Source: Amphibalanus amphitrite
Lineage: Eukaryota; Arthropoda; Thecostraca; Balanomorpha; Balanidae
NCBI RefSeq assembly: GCF_019059575.1
Contig: NW_024882023.1
Location: forward strand, 248,001-312,000
Direction of reading: 5' to 3'
Length of the DNA stretch: 64,000 bases
Each line of letters opens with the position of its first letter. The first letter of the stretch is position 1. A program made the position numbers and the translations under genes. This document shows positions 12,101 through 21,802 of this stretch, one piece after another. The notes beneath the pieces were generated by a model. The model was not told the DNA's origin. It did no database searches and was given only the letters and a program-made list of their open reading frames with translations.

Positions 12101-14751
12101 GTGTCATTGAGAGACACGCCGTTGAACTTGCTCGCGCAGTCAAACACAACCCGAACCTTCTCTTTCTGCGGATGCCGAACTCCGAAGTGCGGGATGTACC
12201 ACTTGCATGCTGGTTTATCGTTGTCTGGGGCCTCTTCCGCATACCCCTTCTCCAGCAGGTCTGCCATCACAGCCTTGTACTCTTCAGCGTACTTCGGGTC
12301 CTTCTCAAAGGCCCTCTTCAGAAGATTGAGCCTCTTGAGAGCAACTTGACGGTTGTTGTCAAGAAGCGGCTTGCTCTCCCTGAAGGGCAGCTTGATCTCG
12401 TATCTCCCTTCTCTTCGTCTGCAGCCTGTCTCCATCTGTGTGCACCATCTTACATCTTCAACCGACAGACCTCTTCTTGTGTCGGCTCGGTCCTCGAACA
12501 GCTCTTCTGGGCCCAGTGCGTCCACGATCTTGATGCGGTTGATGCTGACTGACTTGGTGAACTTCCCGACACCACTCAGCACCCAACCATACCTCGTTCT
12601 CACAGCATAGGGACCATCATCTCGGCTCGGACACACTTCCACAGGCTCCATCACACTGGCCGCGTTACCTCCTATCAGGAGGCCAATCTCTTGGTCACCT
12701 GATAGTGTCTCCAGAAATACTCCAGCATCTTGCAGGTATTTCCATTTACTCACATCTTCTTCGGATGGAATGTCTTCAGACGTCACAGGGATGTGGTCCA
12801 GGACATACAGAGGCGGCAGCTCCATGCAGTTGTCCCCATCGAGGCTTCTGATGACCAGACCAGGAACGAGACAGCTGTCCATCACCGCCTCTCCCCTGAT
12901 CGTGCACACCCTCAGTGATGAGTTGTTTTGCGGCGTCACCTTCATCTTCTGCAACAGGTGCTTTGAGATGAACGAGTGTGTGCTACCGCTGTCCAGAAAG
13001 GCGTTAGTTACCACAGTCTCCTTGTCTAGCCCCACCATCACCTTCAGCACCTGGAGCTTGGCCCCTCCCGCCCCGCTGGGCGCCAGATGGCCTGTTGTAG
13101 CACTTGGTGTTGGACTTATCCTATCTTCATGGAGCACAGTTGGGTGGCTTCTGTTGCACCGCTCACAGGTCCTCCTTTCCTTACAGAACCTGGAGCGGTG
13201 GCCATGCTGAAGACAGGCGAAGCAGAGGCCCTTCTCTTTCACGAACTTGCTCCTCTCCTCGTGCGTCCTGGACTCGAACTTCTTGCAGTTTTCGATCTGG
13301 TGTTTTCCCTGGCAAAAGAGACATGATGGGTGTGCATTCTCCATGGGCTGGACACTTCCTGCTAGAGTTCTTCCAGCGATTACCCTTCCTGAGGGCTGCA
13401 CCTTCAGCTTTGTGTCATCTTTCTTGGTTCTTGTTCCTGGGCACAGCACATGTCGTCCGTACGAGGGGTTCGTTGCAATCCTTGCTTCAGTCTCGATGAA
13501 TTGGACAAGATCACTGAAGTTCGCTGGACGTCTCCCTTCCTGTTCGATGGCATCAGCTTTCCGGCGCCACCTCTCAGTCAGGTGATACGGGAGCTTCTCC
13601 AGCAGTCTCCGGATGGTCTTCGAGTCAACAGACCCCACACCGTGTGGCAGGTTCTCGAGCGCGTTCATGCAGCCCCTGAGGAAGATGCCAAAGTCATCCA
13701 GTCCGTCTCCATCATCCGCTCTAAGGGTGGGTAGGGCTAGCATCTCGTCCACCAGACTAGCTACGGTCTGAGCCTGACAGTCGTACCTGCGGCGGAGCAA
13801 CATGACAGCTTGGGCATAGCCCTGCTCTTCAGGCAGATGAACGCAGGTCTGAACGAGGTCGTGTGGCTTTCCCTTGGTGAACTTAAGCAGGTACAGGAGC
13901 CTCTCAGCATCACAGTCCACATTTCTTGCTATGTTGGACTCGAAGGTCCTGAGGAAGGGCTTGAACTTCGAAGTGTCACCCCTGAAAGTGGTCAGGTCAA
14001 GTGATGGCAGGTGGAGACGCCTTACCATCTGCAGGTCAGTGCTGTGTTGAGCCGGAGCCCCGCCAGCTACTTGCTGCTGTGTTGGCTCGTCTTGCAGAAC
14101 GGATTCTGGTGTCACTTCCTGTGGAGATGCCGCTGGAGATGTAGCATCTTGCTGAGCTGCGGCATCTTGCAGAGCTCTTGTCACCGCAGCTTCCTGTGGC
14201 TGGACTGTGTCGGCGGCAGCAGCCCCTTGCAACCACATACTTGCAGCTCTTGTCGCATGCTCCACCTTCAGCATCTCCTCCAGGACCTTCTCCTTGGCTT
14301 CACTCTCGTCTATCTCCGCCTGGATCTCCAGCTCTTCTCTCTTCTTTCTCAATGCAGCTTCTTCTTCTTCAAGCTGGTGCCTCTTCTTCAGGGCTTCCTT
14401 CTTGGCAGACAGCCCAGCCAGCCTCGCTCTCTCCAAAGCCCTGGCAGAGACGATGCTGACCGATGTTCGGACACTGGAGGCAGGCTTGGAACTTGCCGCA
14501 CTTCCACCTCCAGATCTTGATGATCCCGACTTCACACTCTTCCCATCATCGGCTTTCTTCGGCTCACACTCTTCATGCAGCTTATCGGTCTCTTCCTTGG
14601 CCTGCTTCCTAGCTCCCTGACTCTGGAACTCTTCTTCCTTCAAGAGCTCTCTCAACCTCTCCAACAAGACTGGCTTTCTTCCCCGCACATCTTCTCCACG
14701 CCTAGTCAACTCCCCGACCAGCTCCTCCTTTGTCAACTTGTCAAGGTCCAT
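9181..14751 (-). CDS. BEL/Pao Gag-Pol polyprotein, 1856 aa, intact
   Basis: Cleaved polyprotein that packages, copies and integrates the element. I place the start at the ATG at 14751, in the strong context ACCATGG; the open frame extends only 5 codons upstream, to a GTG. Approximate residues: SAP-like helix-extension-helix 1-40; charged coiled coil 105-165; DUF1759-type Gag 245-430; cysteine/histidine knuckles 477-535; protease motif DSGS about 587-590; reverse transcriptase with a GDIEAMF aspartate near 912 and YVDD at 990-993; RNase H FADAS near 1173 and YWTDST near 1245; integrase zinc region H-H-C-C about 1488-1527; DDE residues D1560, D1622 and E1674; DUF5641-type tail 1750-1850. The catalytic residues I can identify are present. 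The N-terminal SAP-like module is unexpected in a Gag. The frame ends 49 bp before the 3' LTR. Confidence 0.96.
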   Translation of the reverse strand: MDLDKLTKEELVGELTRRGEDVRGRKPVLLERLRELLKEEEFQSQGARKQAKEETDKLHEECEPKKADDGKSVKSGSSRSGGGSAASSKPASSVRTSVSIVSARALERARLAGLSAKKEALKKRHQLEEEEAALRKKREELEIQAEIDESEAKEKVLEEMLKVEHATRAASMWLQGAAAADTVQPQEAAVTRALQDAAAQQDATSPAASPQEVTPESVLQDEPTQQQVAGGAPAQHSTDLQMVRRLHLPSLDLTTFRGDTSKFKPFLRTFESNIARNVDCDAERLLYLLKFTKGKPHDLVQTCVHLPEEQGYAQAVMLLRRRYDCQAQTVASLVDEMLALPTLRADDGDGLDDFGIFLRGCMNALENLPHGVGSVDSKTIRRLLEKLPYHLTERWRRKADAIEQEGRRPANFSDLVQFIETEARIATNPSYGRHVLCPGTRTKKDDTKLKVQPSGRVIAGRTLAGSVQPMENAHPSCLFCQGKHQIENCKKFESRTHEERSKFVKEKGLCFACLQHGHRSRFCKERRTCERCNRSHPTVLHEDRISPTPSATTGHLAPSGAGGAKLQVLKVMVGLDKETVVTNAFLDSGSTHSFISKHLLQKMKVTPQNNSSLRVCTIRGEAVMDSCLVPGLVIRSLDGDNCMELPPLYVLDHIPVTSEDIPSEEDVSKWKYLQDAGVFLETLSGDQEIGLLIGGNAASVMEPVEVCPSRDDGPYAVRTRYGWVLSGVGKFTKSVSINRIKIVDALGPEELFEDRADTRRGLSVEDVRWCTQMETGCRRREGRYEIKLPFRESKPLLDNNRQVALKRLNLLKRAFEKDPKYAEEYKAVMADLLEKGYAEEAPDNDKPACKWYIPHFGVRHPQKEKVRVVFDCASKFNGVSLNDTLLQGPDLTNPLIDVLIRFREQPYAFTGDIEAMFMQVLVPEHQRDYLRFLWWPRGDVTCTPKEYRNTRHLFGATSSPSCANLALHRTAEEFGQKMEEARDTVRRNFYVDDVLKSVGSEGAAVKLVGDLKALCAEGGFKLTKISSNSVGVLRSVPREERTKKVKELTPGTDALPVERALGVLWDTNSDMFSFQVDVSKLTKKPKTKRGMLSATASCYDPLGLVTPCIVRARILLQDLFRLKVGWDEEVPKATRESWERWLRDLPQLSHCFFPRCVTAGRLDGTVELHHFADASERAYGAVSYLRTVTPEGRAHCALLASKARLAPVKALTIPRLELAAAKLAVEAGQELVRALDTRVEQNYWTDSTTVLKYIRNTRTRFHVFVSNRLAAIHDGSSVEQWRFVPTGQNPADLVSRGVDAQTLMGSSLWRAGPQFLKGPPETWPSDPEAGEGVSEHDPEVKTSTCLSSVEGNADAVRPMKRLVNHYSTWRRLTRAVAWIRRVLRMLRDKKRGGIMSSPAELSVQEIADAEKLIILSEQEASFPQEMKDLRAGKEVRLSSPLARLDPGLQDGVLRTRGRLRNSALCQTAKCPAILPKKGRVIDMLIEDFHCRAGHEGRQHVMADISRSYWVLGANSAVRRVLSRCLSCRRRQRPPETQKMADLPEDRVREGEKPFTRTGVDFFGNFYVKRGRSHVKKYGVIFTCLATRAVHIEVAESLSTDSFLCALRRFVARRGDVRTLRSDRGTNFTGADRELRNEVDKLQNDNNRIQKVALDMKIDWRFNPPHASHFGGAWERQIRTIRKILNAILTEQSMTDETLHTLLCEVECIINNRPLTPVSADPRDETPLTPNHILHLKCVTLPSSSATTDCDLVGRRQWRRAAYLAEQFWRRWRREYLPLLQTRAGRSTRSTTNMKPGDIVLMVDDAVPRGTWPLGRVEAAPAAADGRVRTVWVRVRGTTYARPITKVVKIIGATEAE

Positions 14752-15280
14752 GGTTATCGTTGACACACACGGTCAAGCAAGGTCAAGCGAGGTCAACGTC
14801 AAGTGAGGGGGTCATGTGGGTCAGGCTGGGCAGGTCAGAAGGATAGGGTTGCTGGCACGATAAGTTATGAATGAACACTTCAACCTTAAGCTAAACACAT
14901 GTCAAACTAGCACCGAGAATACCTACACGAATGTCAGCCTCATATGGTTCAGACACACCACATCATTGCACCTGTTCCATGCATGCCTCAAAAGTCTTAA
15001 CAAACAGAAAAGATCACTGGTCAGACCTCTTTCCCTGCCATCAGGAGCAGCAGCACCCACCATCAGTAGCAGTGGCGTCCACCCAGTAGGTGCCAGCCAG
15101 CAGACGCGAACCTCCGCCACCGCAGGGACATTAGGCTGCTGGAACCTCCATCCTGGATCCAGTCCCCACGGCGGCAGGCAATCGCGTCTGCAGCGGTCAT
15201 GCGTCGGCCGGTAGCGACGGAATCAGCAAGCAGACATGCTGATGCCCCCGGAAGACGATGATGAAGACGATCGTTGAAAC
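14752..15280 (-). other. BEL/Pao 5' leader (between 5' LTR and gag ATG)
   Basis: About 530 bases. The first 100 bases after the LTR in element sense begin GTTTCAACGATCGTC and contain no TGG, so no canonical tRNA primer-binding site is visible. Close to the gag start (14772-14843) there is a short cluster of GGTCAAG, GAGGTCA and GGGTCA words. Confidence 0.7.
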
Positions 15281-16100
15281 TATTGTCGCCTGAGCCGTAG
15301 ATTGACGAGCGTTGTTACGCGCAGAACACCGTAGCCAGAGCGTTGCTTGTATTCGTCACGATGCGGTCGACTAGCGAATACTGATGCGTAGGTGCAGCAT
15401 ATGAAGCAGCGTGGCAACTCAAACTGGCACTAGCGCAGGTAGGCACGGTAAACAACGATGCATCTAGCGGTTTCTGCAAAGGCAAAAACATTGAATAAAC
15501 GATACGGAAAAATAGAACAAATTCAAGAGCGCGATAATCTAGAAGCAATAAAGCAATAAATCATAATGTTCAATTCTTACCAACGATTTCGTCCACTCAG
15601 GCGCCATGCCTCCATTCTCGACGGAGTACACCATGAAAAGGACTGAGTATGGCGGCTGACTTAGAGCCCGCCAGTCACGGGAACCCGCAAGTACTGCAGA
15701 CACGCGGACATAAACATTAACACATGAGCATGCCATACTCATCCGTAAAACAAATAACATGCGGAATAACAGAAAAATATCCCCGTATAAACTCATCCCG
15801 CGAAACACAACACAAAAAGATAACACATATATCGTACGCAACGAACAAGTACCGCCCGCGACAGAGATGGGCAAAAGTATCGATCAGCTGTTCGCGCCGT
15901 CTGAGACACGGCCAATAAAGCTACCGCGCGAAGCCAGCGTGGGGGGACGGGAACGGCTCAGGAAGGGGCAGGCTGCTCCATCTCGCGGCTGTCTGGGAAA
16001 CTCCACCGCACCGCGCAGACCGTAAGGCGCAGGTGTCGCTGCAGACGCATGACTCCTCCGTCACGCGCACACAGGCGCGCGGCTCACAGGCGCACTAACA
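15281..16100 (-). repeat. BEL/Pao 5' LTR, 820 bp
   Basis: See the 3' LTR. In element sense an ACTCAGTCC word (TCAGTY initiator type) and a GGTAAGA splice-donor-like word are visible in the middle of the LTR; both are unproven. Confidence 0.95.
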
Positions 16101-16105
16101 GCACT
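16101..16105. repeat. 5-bp target-site duplication, right copy (GCACT)
   Basis: Perfect match to 8307-8311. Confidence 0.9.
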
Positions 16106-18472
16106 GGAAAGCAGATGAATGCCTCTGAAAGATAGGAATATAGGCAAAGTTAACTGTAGTAGTGTCAATGATAATAGACATGACATTTTTGTCCTTTGAC
16201 ATACATTTGTTGAAGTAAAAAAAGGTACAAAATAAATTGGTTTGTTTCAAGACACGCTCACTGCACAAAGCCGCACAGACATTACACAGGCATATGAAAT
16301 TGGTACACATAAAACTTGATGATTAAAAAGGTCAAAACTAGCAATAATATTAATTGAAGTAAAAGTTACAATCACAATCATTTCTTCATTTAAAATGACT
16401 TGACATAAGTCACAAGACACAACGCTCCTATTCACTAAAGAAAAGTTTTTATGCTTTCATTATCCTCCACATATCAACCATCTTGATACTAGGCTGTGCA
16501 ATAGTGGGTACATAACCCCATGTTGCCATTTTATTAGAGCAAGTGGGGTTACAACAACAATGATAATGTCAAACCCACATCTGCAACCGTACTGCAGTTT
16601 CAATCACCTTACAAGCACACCTTCTGGCAGTTTGATAGGCAGAATGGTCATTACTACCTTCTCCTCATATTCAACACATATTCCCTTTATACAGATACAG
16701 TTAAGACCTGGTTATGGCAAGCATTTTCGAGAAAAGATAGAATAAGAGTCCAAGACAAAGGTCGAGAGAAACAACACCAACATAAAACACCGACTATGTA
16801 GCACTAATACTGTCAAATTCATAAAAATATATACATGAGTCGATCAGAAATTCACTGTAGATTTTGAAAATGGTGTCAAATGCCACTCAAATATCCCCAT
16901 TCGCATGCACGAAGCAATAAAACACTGACCTTCAGTTCCGCGTGCCATTCTTCATAGGCCACTGTGTATTAAATAACGCGTTCACTGATCGCAAAAAATG
17001 AGACCCACATATGACGCGTTTGCTACCAGCCAATCAGCGCTCGAGATGCCGAGCGCTGATTGGTGGAGAGGGCCGTCGTTAGCAGTCCATTACATGTCGT
17101 TTTCCTTGAACATGTGCGTGAGCGCTGATGCTGCTCACGGGCTGTTGCCATTTTTCGTAATGCTGAAGGCACGGGAGCGAACCCCCCTTCCACGGTACAT
17201 AGAATACTAGGTAACACCGGTTTGTCCGCTCAACACAGGGCCAATGGTCACCACTTTCTTCAGCTGACGTCTGTGACCTTGAGCTGACCTAGGATGATAG
17301 ACAGCTGACAATTTAGGCCATTTGGAGCTCACTTGACAGCTGAAGAGCGTGATTTAAAATATAAATATTTGTCAGGCACTGACAAAAGATATTATTCACC
17401 AGTCATTTTTTAAGCACATTCTGTCATAAATTAGTTGACTCCCTCTGGTCTTCCACACGGCAGAAAATGCAAGTGCAAATTCTGCCGTCTTGAAGTGAGC
17501 CAAACGCTTATGATACACATGCTCGTTTCTCTCAAATCACAACGGAAACTGCGAGAAAACAAGAGAGAGTCGGACTCTACAAATGAATGAATTTGGAAGA
17601 AAAATAGCTGTATTTTTTCCTGTGGAAATGTTGACTTTGAAAACATTGGCCATCAACTTTAAAATTGCCCCCAAATATGAAAATGTGTGAATTGACAAAA
17701 CAGGCAATCTTGCTGTTTTTGCCCAAGTTTGTTCATGATTGAGAGAGATTCGATGCGAAAATGCACTGATATATACTTTTGAAAGCGAGGTCTCGATCAG
17801 TGTATTAGTTTTGATTTTTAACTTAACGCTAGTCCCACTTTTCCCTCCAAGAAAATATATTTGTCAATTTTTCAATAATCATATTATGCGTCATTGCTTT
17901 AAAAATAAAGAGAGTCGGACCGTAATTATTTCAAAATGACTGATCGTGCTCAATATCTATCGGAATATACCAACAGATTAGCCAGACTCATTGGCTAAAT
18001 ATGTTTAAATTGCATTTTTCTTACTTTCTGCAGAATTTCCTGCAAAATTTTGCTGTAGTTTAAGCTGCGTTTCCTGCAGATTGTGTTCACAGACCAATGG
18101 GAGACAAGTATTTCTTCATCAACAGGTTTATTCGCCATCAATTGGTCTAGCTGGTGTTTTTCGTATGCGCAGCTTATGTCACAGCTGCGTAAGAACACAT
18201 TCGCTTTAAATCATTATGGGTATTTCTTTTCGGAATATCAAAGGTCAATGTTGATGTGTTTCATAAGATTTGTGGTGGCGGGATTATCGTCATTAACTAA
18301 TTACTTGATATCAGATTTTAATGGGGAGTGGTGTAATTCCCGCACGACTGTTGACTTTCATTGTAATTGCCTGAGCTGGTTCCTGGGCCGCCTCAGATAG
18401 CAGGATAGCACTACCGTGCCACCCGTGAATTTGGTGAATCAAGTTCTTTTCTGCGTACATCGCCTCTTCATC
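16106..18472. other. Unannotated DNA between the BEL/Pao element and the LINE
   Basis: No gene recognised. A perfect hairpin lies at 17030-17063 (separate entry) and a small one near 17978-17998 (TTAGCCA facing TGGCTAA). The last 100 or so bases may be the 5' UTR of the following LINE; its 5' end is not defined. Confidence 0.5.
17030..17063. other. Perfect 14-bp hairpin with inverted CCAAT boxes
   Basis: CCAATCAGCGCTCG is followed by six bases and its exact reverse complement, which places CCAAT and ATTGG at the outer ends. No adjacent gene. Confidence 0.8.
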
Positions 18473-21400
18473 ATGCATCGCGACATTGCCCGCCTTTTGG
18501 CCCTGCTGGCGGTTGTGCGGGTCGTTACTATCGTGGCCTGCCCAGCCCCTGCGCCGCTACCTAGACCAGCAAATGGAGGAGCCGACGGAAAGCTAAGACA
18601 CCATGTCAGCAGCCGAAAACCAGTGCTCCCTCGTGATACTCGTTACCAATCACCGTGCACCACCCGCGACCAGAATTCAGCCTCCGATCCGGCCACCAAA
18701 CGGACGCCAGATTTCAAATCTTCCCGAGCCCCCAGGACGACCGCGCGCGTCTCCGCCGAGTCCCCTGAATCGCCCGCCGGCGCGACGCCCGCCCCTTCTC
18801 AAGGTCGAAGGGGTGTGCTCAGCTCGCCGCCTGGCCGGTCCCCGGCGGCCGGCCGGCCGCCGGCCGCGGCCCGCAGCGGCGGGAGAAGACCCCAACGACG
18901 CGGAGCGCGGGGGAGAAGGGGGAGGGGCACGCGTCGTACTGAGGCGGCGACTCTACAATCTGACCGACTGTCCAATACCGGTCTGCTCATCGGCGCGCTC
19001 TACATCCAAAGCATTAAGCCGAAGCTGCTCGAACTGACCGACGTGGTCAGCAGTCAAGACTTCGACGTTCTCCTACTCTCCGAGACCTGGCTGCGACCCA
19101 GCACGCCCAGTCGGCTAGTTGTGCTACCCGGGTACTCACTTAGCCGTGAGGATCGTCCCGACGGCAGTGGCTACGGTGGAGTCGCCATTGCCACCAAAAA
19201 CTCCATCACCTCTGTAGCGCTAAAACTCACAGTTCCGCCGTGCCGTGAGAGTCAGCTTGAATCCCAGTGGATCCTCCTAAAACTGGAGAAAGATCGTCAG
19301 CTAATTGTCTGCTCGCTCTACCGACCGCCCCGCTACTCGGACACTGCCCTACGCGCTGATTTCAACGATCTCGAGTCTCAGCTGCAACGGATCCTGATCG
19401 ACCACCCCAAGGTTCCGTTTGTCATCTGCGGCGACCTAAACTGCGATTTGCTGAAACACCGGAGTTTCCGCGCGCGTATTCACCTAAGCGACTTTTTATC
19501 GGACTACTCTCTCGATCAACTGGTAACTGCACCCACGTACAGCTCCGGCTCGCTCCTAGACGTATGTATTGTCAAAACCCGTGAACTCGTGCTCGACTGT
19601 CATGTAAAACACTGTCACTTCAGCCCACACAAGTTGGTAAACGTGCTAGTTAACGTACCTAAACAGCGTAAAACTGCAACTGTCATCACTACCCGCTCAA
19701 TCAACCGTGTCGATGTCGCGTCCCTAAATCATGACTTGATGTCCATCGAGTGGGACGAAGTGTTCACTGCAATGACCGTGCATGACAAATGGCAAGCTTT
19801 TCTGACTAATTTCTTACCCGTCCTAGATGACCATGCCCCTTTAAAGAACCTGACCATTAGAAACCCCACCGCTCCCCCCGTCTCAGCCTCCACCCGTGAT
19901 ATCATGGCCCAACGGCGCGCCGCACTACGTCTGCATGGTCGGGCATCTACAGTTTATAAAGACCTGAATCGTTCAGTTCGTTCTGCCGTTCGCCGTGACC
20001 GGCGCAACGTGATTCAGCGGGAAATTAGCGAACGTGGCCCCAGCAAGGTGTGGCAGGGAATCAAATCAGTCATAGCTGGTAAAAAAGAAAATAAAACAGT
20101 TCAACCCGATGTAACCGCTGACGAACTAAACTCATTTTTCGTGTCCGTAGGCCCCCGTATTGCTACCGAGATCCGAAACCAAAACACAGGTACCTACACA
20201 AACGCACGGCTGCCACGCGTCGGCGCATGCGGTTTTCAGCCGAGGCCTATCTCTCTCGGTGAGCTCGAATGCACGGTTTTCAGAATGCGGAACTCAGCCG
20301 CCTGCGGAGCGGACGGTGTGTGCATCCGCATGCTAAAAACCAGTTTCTTGGCTATTGGCAGCGTCATACAGCACATCGTAAACACCTGCATCTCGAAATC
20401 TGACATCCCCGACCAATGGAAGCATTCCATAGTCCATCCCATTTTCAAATCCGGAAACCCATCTGACCCCAGCAACTTTCGACCCATTTCTCTAGTACCA
20501 GTTATCATGAAAGTTGTTGAACGAGTCATCCAGCAGCAGCTACAACACTATCTCTCTCAAAATTACCTTTTGGCATCTAGTCAGCATGGCTTCCGACCCC
20601 AGCATTCAACTGAAACAGCACTTTTGTCCGTCACCGACCGCATCCTAGCGGCCACGGACAGGGGAGAAATATCTTTCCTATGCCTTATCGATCTCAGCAA
20701 ATGTTTCGATGTCATAGATCACAAACTCCTTCTCGACAAACTCGCACTGTACGGCATCGAAACTCCTTGGTTTAAATCATATCTAAAAGGTCACACACAA
20801 AGCGTTTCAATGACCGATGGATTCCAGCGCAGGGTACTGTCACGACCACTCCCTAACACTATGGGCGTGTTTCAAGGCTCGGCCCTGGGTCCTCTTTTAT
20901 TCACGATTTTCTCAAACGATTTGGCGCTTCACGCCGATGATGCATGCGTTTTCCAATATGCAGATGATACCCAGCTTCTAGTGAGTGGTCCAAAAAACAA
21001 TGTAAGTGGCCTTATTTTGCGCATGGAGGCCTCACTAGAAGCACTGAACAAATGGTTCCACTCAAACGCCCTGAAGGTTAACGCGAGCAAAACGCAACTT
21101 ATGATATTCGGCAGCCGTCAAAATCTGAAACACTTGCCCCCAGTCGTCGTACCGTTTCGTGACGCTGAGCTGGAACCATGTGCGCAGGCAGGAAACCTCG
21201 GCGTGGTCTTTGACAGCTGTCTGACCTGGGAAGCCCATGTATCCGAGCTCAGCCGGAGGTGTATGGGCCTGCTCATCGGCCTCTCCCATGTGCGGCACTG
21301 TCTTCCCGATGGGGTCATCAAAACCATTGTTACAGCTTTAGTCATCTCCCGAGTAAATTACTGCCTCTCAGTTTACGGAAATGGAACAAAAAAGAACCTG

Positions 21401-21802
21401 AATCGACTCCAAAAGATCCTGAACTTCGCTACTCGAGTTATTTTTGGCCGCCGCAAATTCGACCACGTCACTGACCTGCGCGAGAAACTCAACTGGATGC
21501 CGCCCGAATATATGTACAAACTTCAAACTATGGCCACTGCACGTAAGGCGATACACTACGGCGAACCGGTAGCACTTGCCTCTATGTTTGCCAGAAACCG
21601 GGACTCCTCAACCAGGGATAGAAATACACGTCAGGATAACCTTCTCCAGCTCCAGCGTACCCGACTAGAAACCGGTAAGCGGCGTTTCAGTTACCGTGCC
21701 GCCGCGCTCCTAAACGACCTACCTCCCGAACTTTCACAGCTGCCACCCTCTAAATTCGCACGCGCTGTCAAGTCTCTGTGGAAAAACGATAGACCATCGT
21801 GA
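18473..21802 (+). CDS. LINE endonuclease-reverse transcriptase, ~1109 aa
   Basis: Product nicks target DNA and copies element RNA at the nick. The first ATG of the frame is at 18473; it is open 19 codons further upstream from a GTG. Residues 1-25 include a short hydrophobic stretch, then a Pro/Arg-rich low-complexity region to about 165. The APE-like endonuclease is about 170-395 with LLLSETW (catalytic Glu), YRPP and GDLN. Reverse transcriptase is about 610-880 with LIDLSKCFD, FQGSALGP and YADD at 829-832. A conserved C-terminal RLQKILNFATRVI region follows. Two positions look altered: the usual LN-x-RS motif reads LYIQS and the usual SDH reads SPH, so the endonuclease may be impaired although the frame is unbroken. 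Clade assignment is by eye. Confidence 0.9.
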   Translation: MHRDIARLLALLAVVRVVTIVACPAPAPLPRPANGGADGKLRHHVSSRKPVLPRDTRYQSPCTTRDQNSASDPATKRTPDFKSSRAPRTTARVSAESPESPAGATPAPSQGRRGVLSSPPGRSPAAGRPPAAARSGGRRPQRRGARGRRGRGTRRTEAATLQSDRLSNTGLLIGALYIQSIKPKLLELTDVVSSQDFDVLLLSETWLRPSTPSRLVVLPGYSLSREDRPDGSGYGGVAIATKNSITSVALKLTVPPCRESQLESQWILLKLEKDRQLIVCSLYRPPRYSDTALRADFNDLESQLQRILIDHPKVPFVICGDLNCDLLKHRSFRARIHLSDFLSDYSLDQLVTAPTYSSGSLLDVCIVKTRELVLDCHVKHCHFSPHKLVNVLVNVPKQRKTATVITTRSINRVDVASLNHDLMSIEWDEVFTAMTVHDKWQAFLTNFLPVLDDHAPLKNLTIRNPTAPPVSASTRDIMAQRRAALRLHGRASTVYKDLNRSVRSAVRRDRRNVIQREISERGPSKVWQGIKSVIAGKKENKTVQPDVTADELNSFFVSVGPRIATEIRNQNTGTYTNARLPRVGACGFQPRPISLGELECTVFRMRNSAACGADGVCIRMLKTSFLAIGSVIQHIVNTCISKSDIPDQWKHSIVHPIFKSGNPSDPSNFRPISLVPVIMKVVERVIQQQLQHYLSQNYLLASSQHGFRPQHSTETALLSVTDRILAATDRGEISFLCLIDLSKCFDVIDHKLLLDKLALYGIETPWFKSYLKGHTQSVSMTDGFQRRVLSRPLPNTMGVFQGSALGPLLFTIFSNDLALHADDACVFQYADDTQLLVSGPKNNVSGLILRMEASLEALNKWFHSNALKVNASKTQLMIFGSRQNLKHLPPVVVPFRDAELEPCAQAGNLGVVFDSCLTWEAHVSELSRRCMGLLIGLSHVRHCLPDGVIKTIVTALVISRVNYCLSVYGNGTKKNLNRLQKILNFATRVIFGRRKFDHVTDLREKLNWMPPEYMYKLQTMATARKAIHYGEPVALASMFARNRDSSTRDRNTRQDNLLQLQRTRLETGKRRFSYRAAALLNDLPPELSQLPPSKFARAVKSLWKNDRPS

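Larger units (their letters stand above)
8312..16100 (-). mobile_element. Complete BEL/Pao LTR retrotransposon, 7.8 kb
   Basis: The element reads on the minus strand: 5' LTR 15281-16100, leader about 0.53 kb, one gag-pol frame 14751-9181, polypurine tract 9132-9144, 3' LTR 8312-9131. The protein has the BEL/Pao order: DUF1759-type Gag, CCHC knuckles, aspartic protease, reverse transcriptase with YVDD, RNase H, integrase and a C-terminal DUF5641-type region. The LTRs appear identical, the target duplication is perfect and the frame has no stop, so insertion is recent and the element may be competent. No envelope-like frame is present: only 49 bases lie between the stop codon and the 3' LTR. 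Confidence 0.97.

Noticed and set aside
10000..14620. Many plus-strand open frames of 100-377 codons
   Set aside because: Shadows of the minus-strand Gag-Pol frame; GC-rich codons keep the opposite strand open.
15539..15874. 111-codon hydrophobic open frame in each LTR
   Set aside because: Begins at a TTG, lies wholly in the LTR and is interrupted by a likely splice donor; no known homologue.
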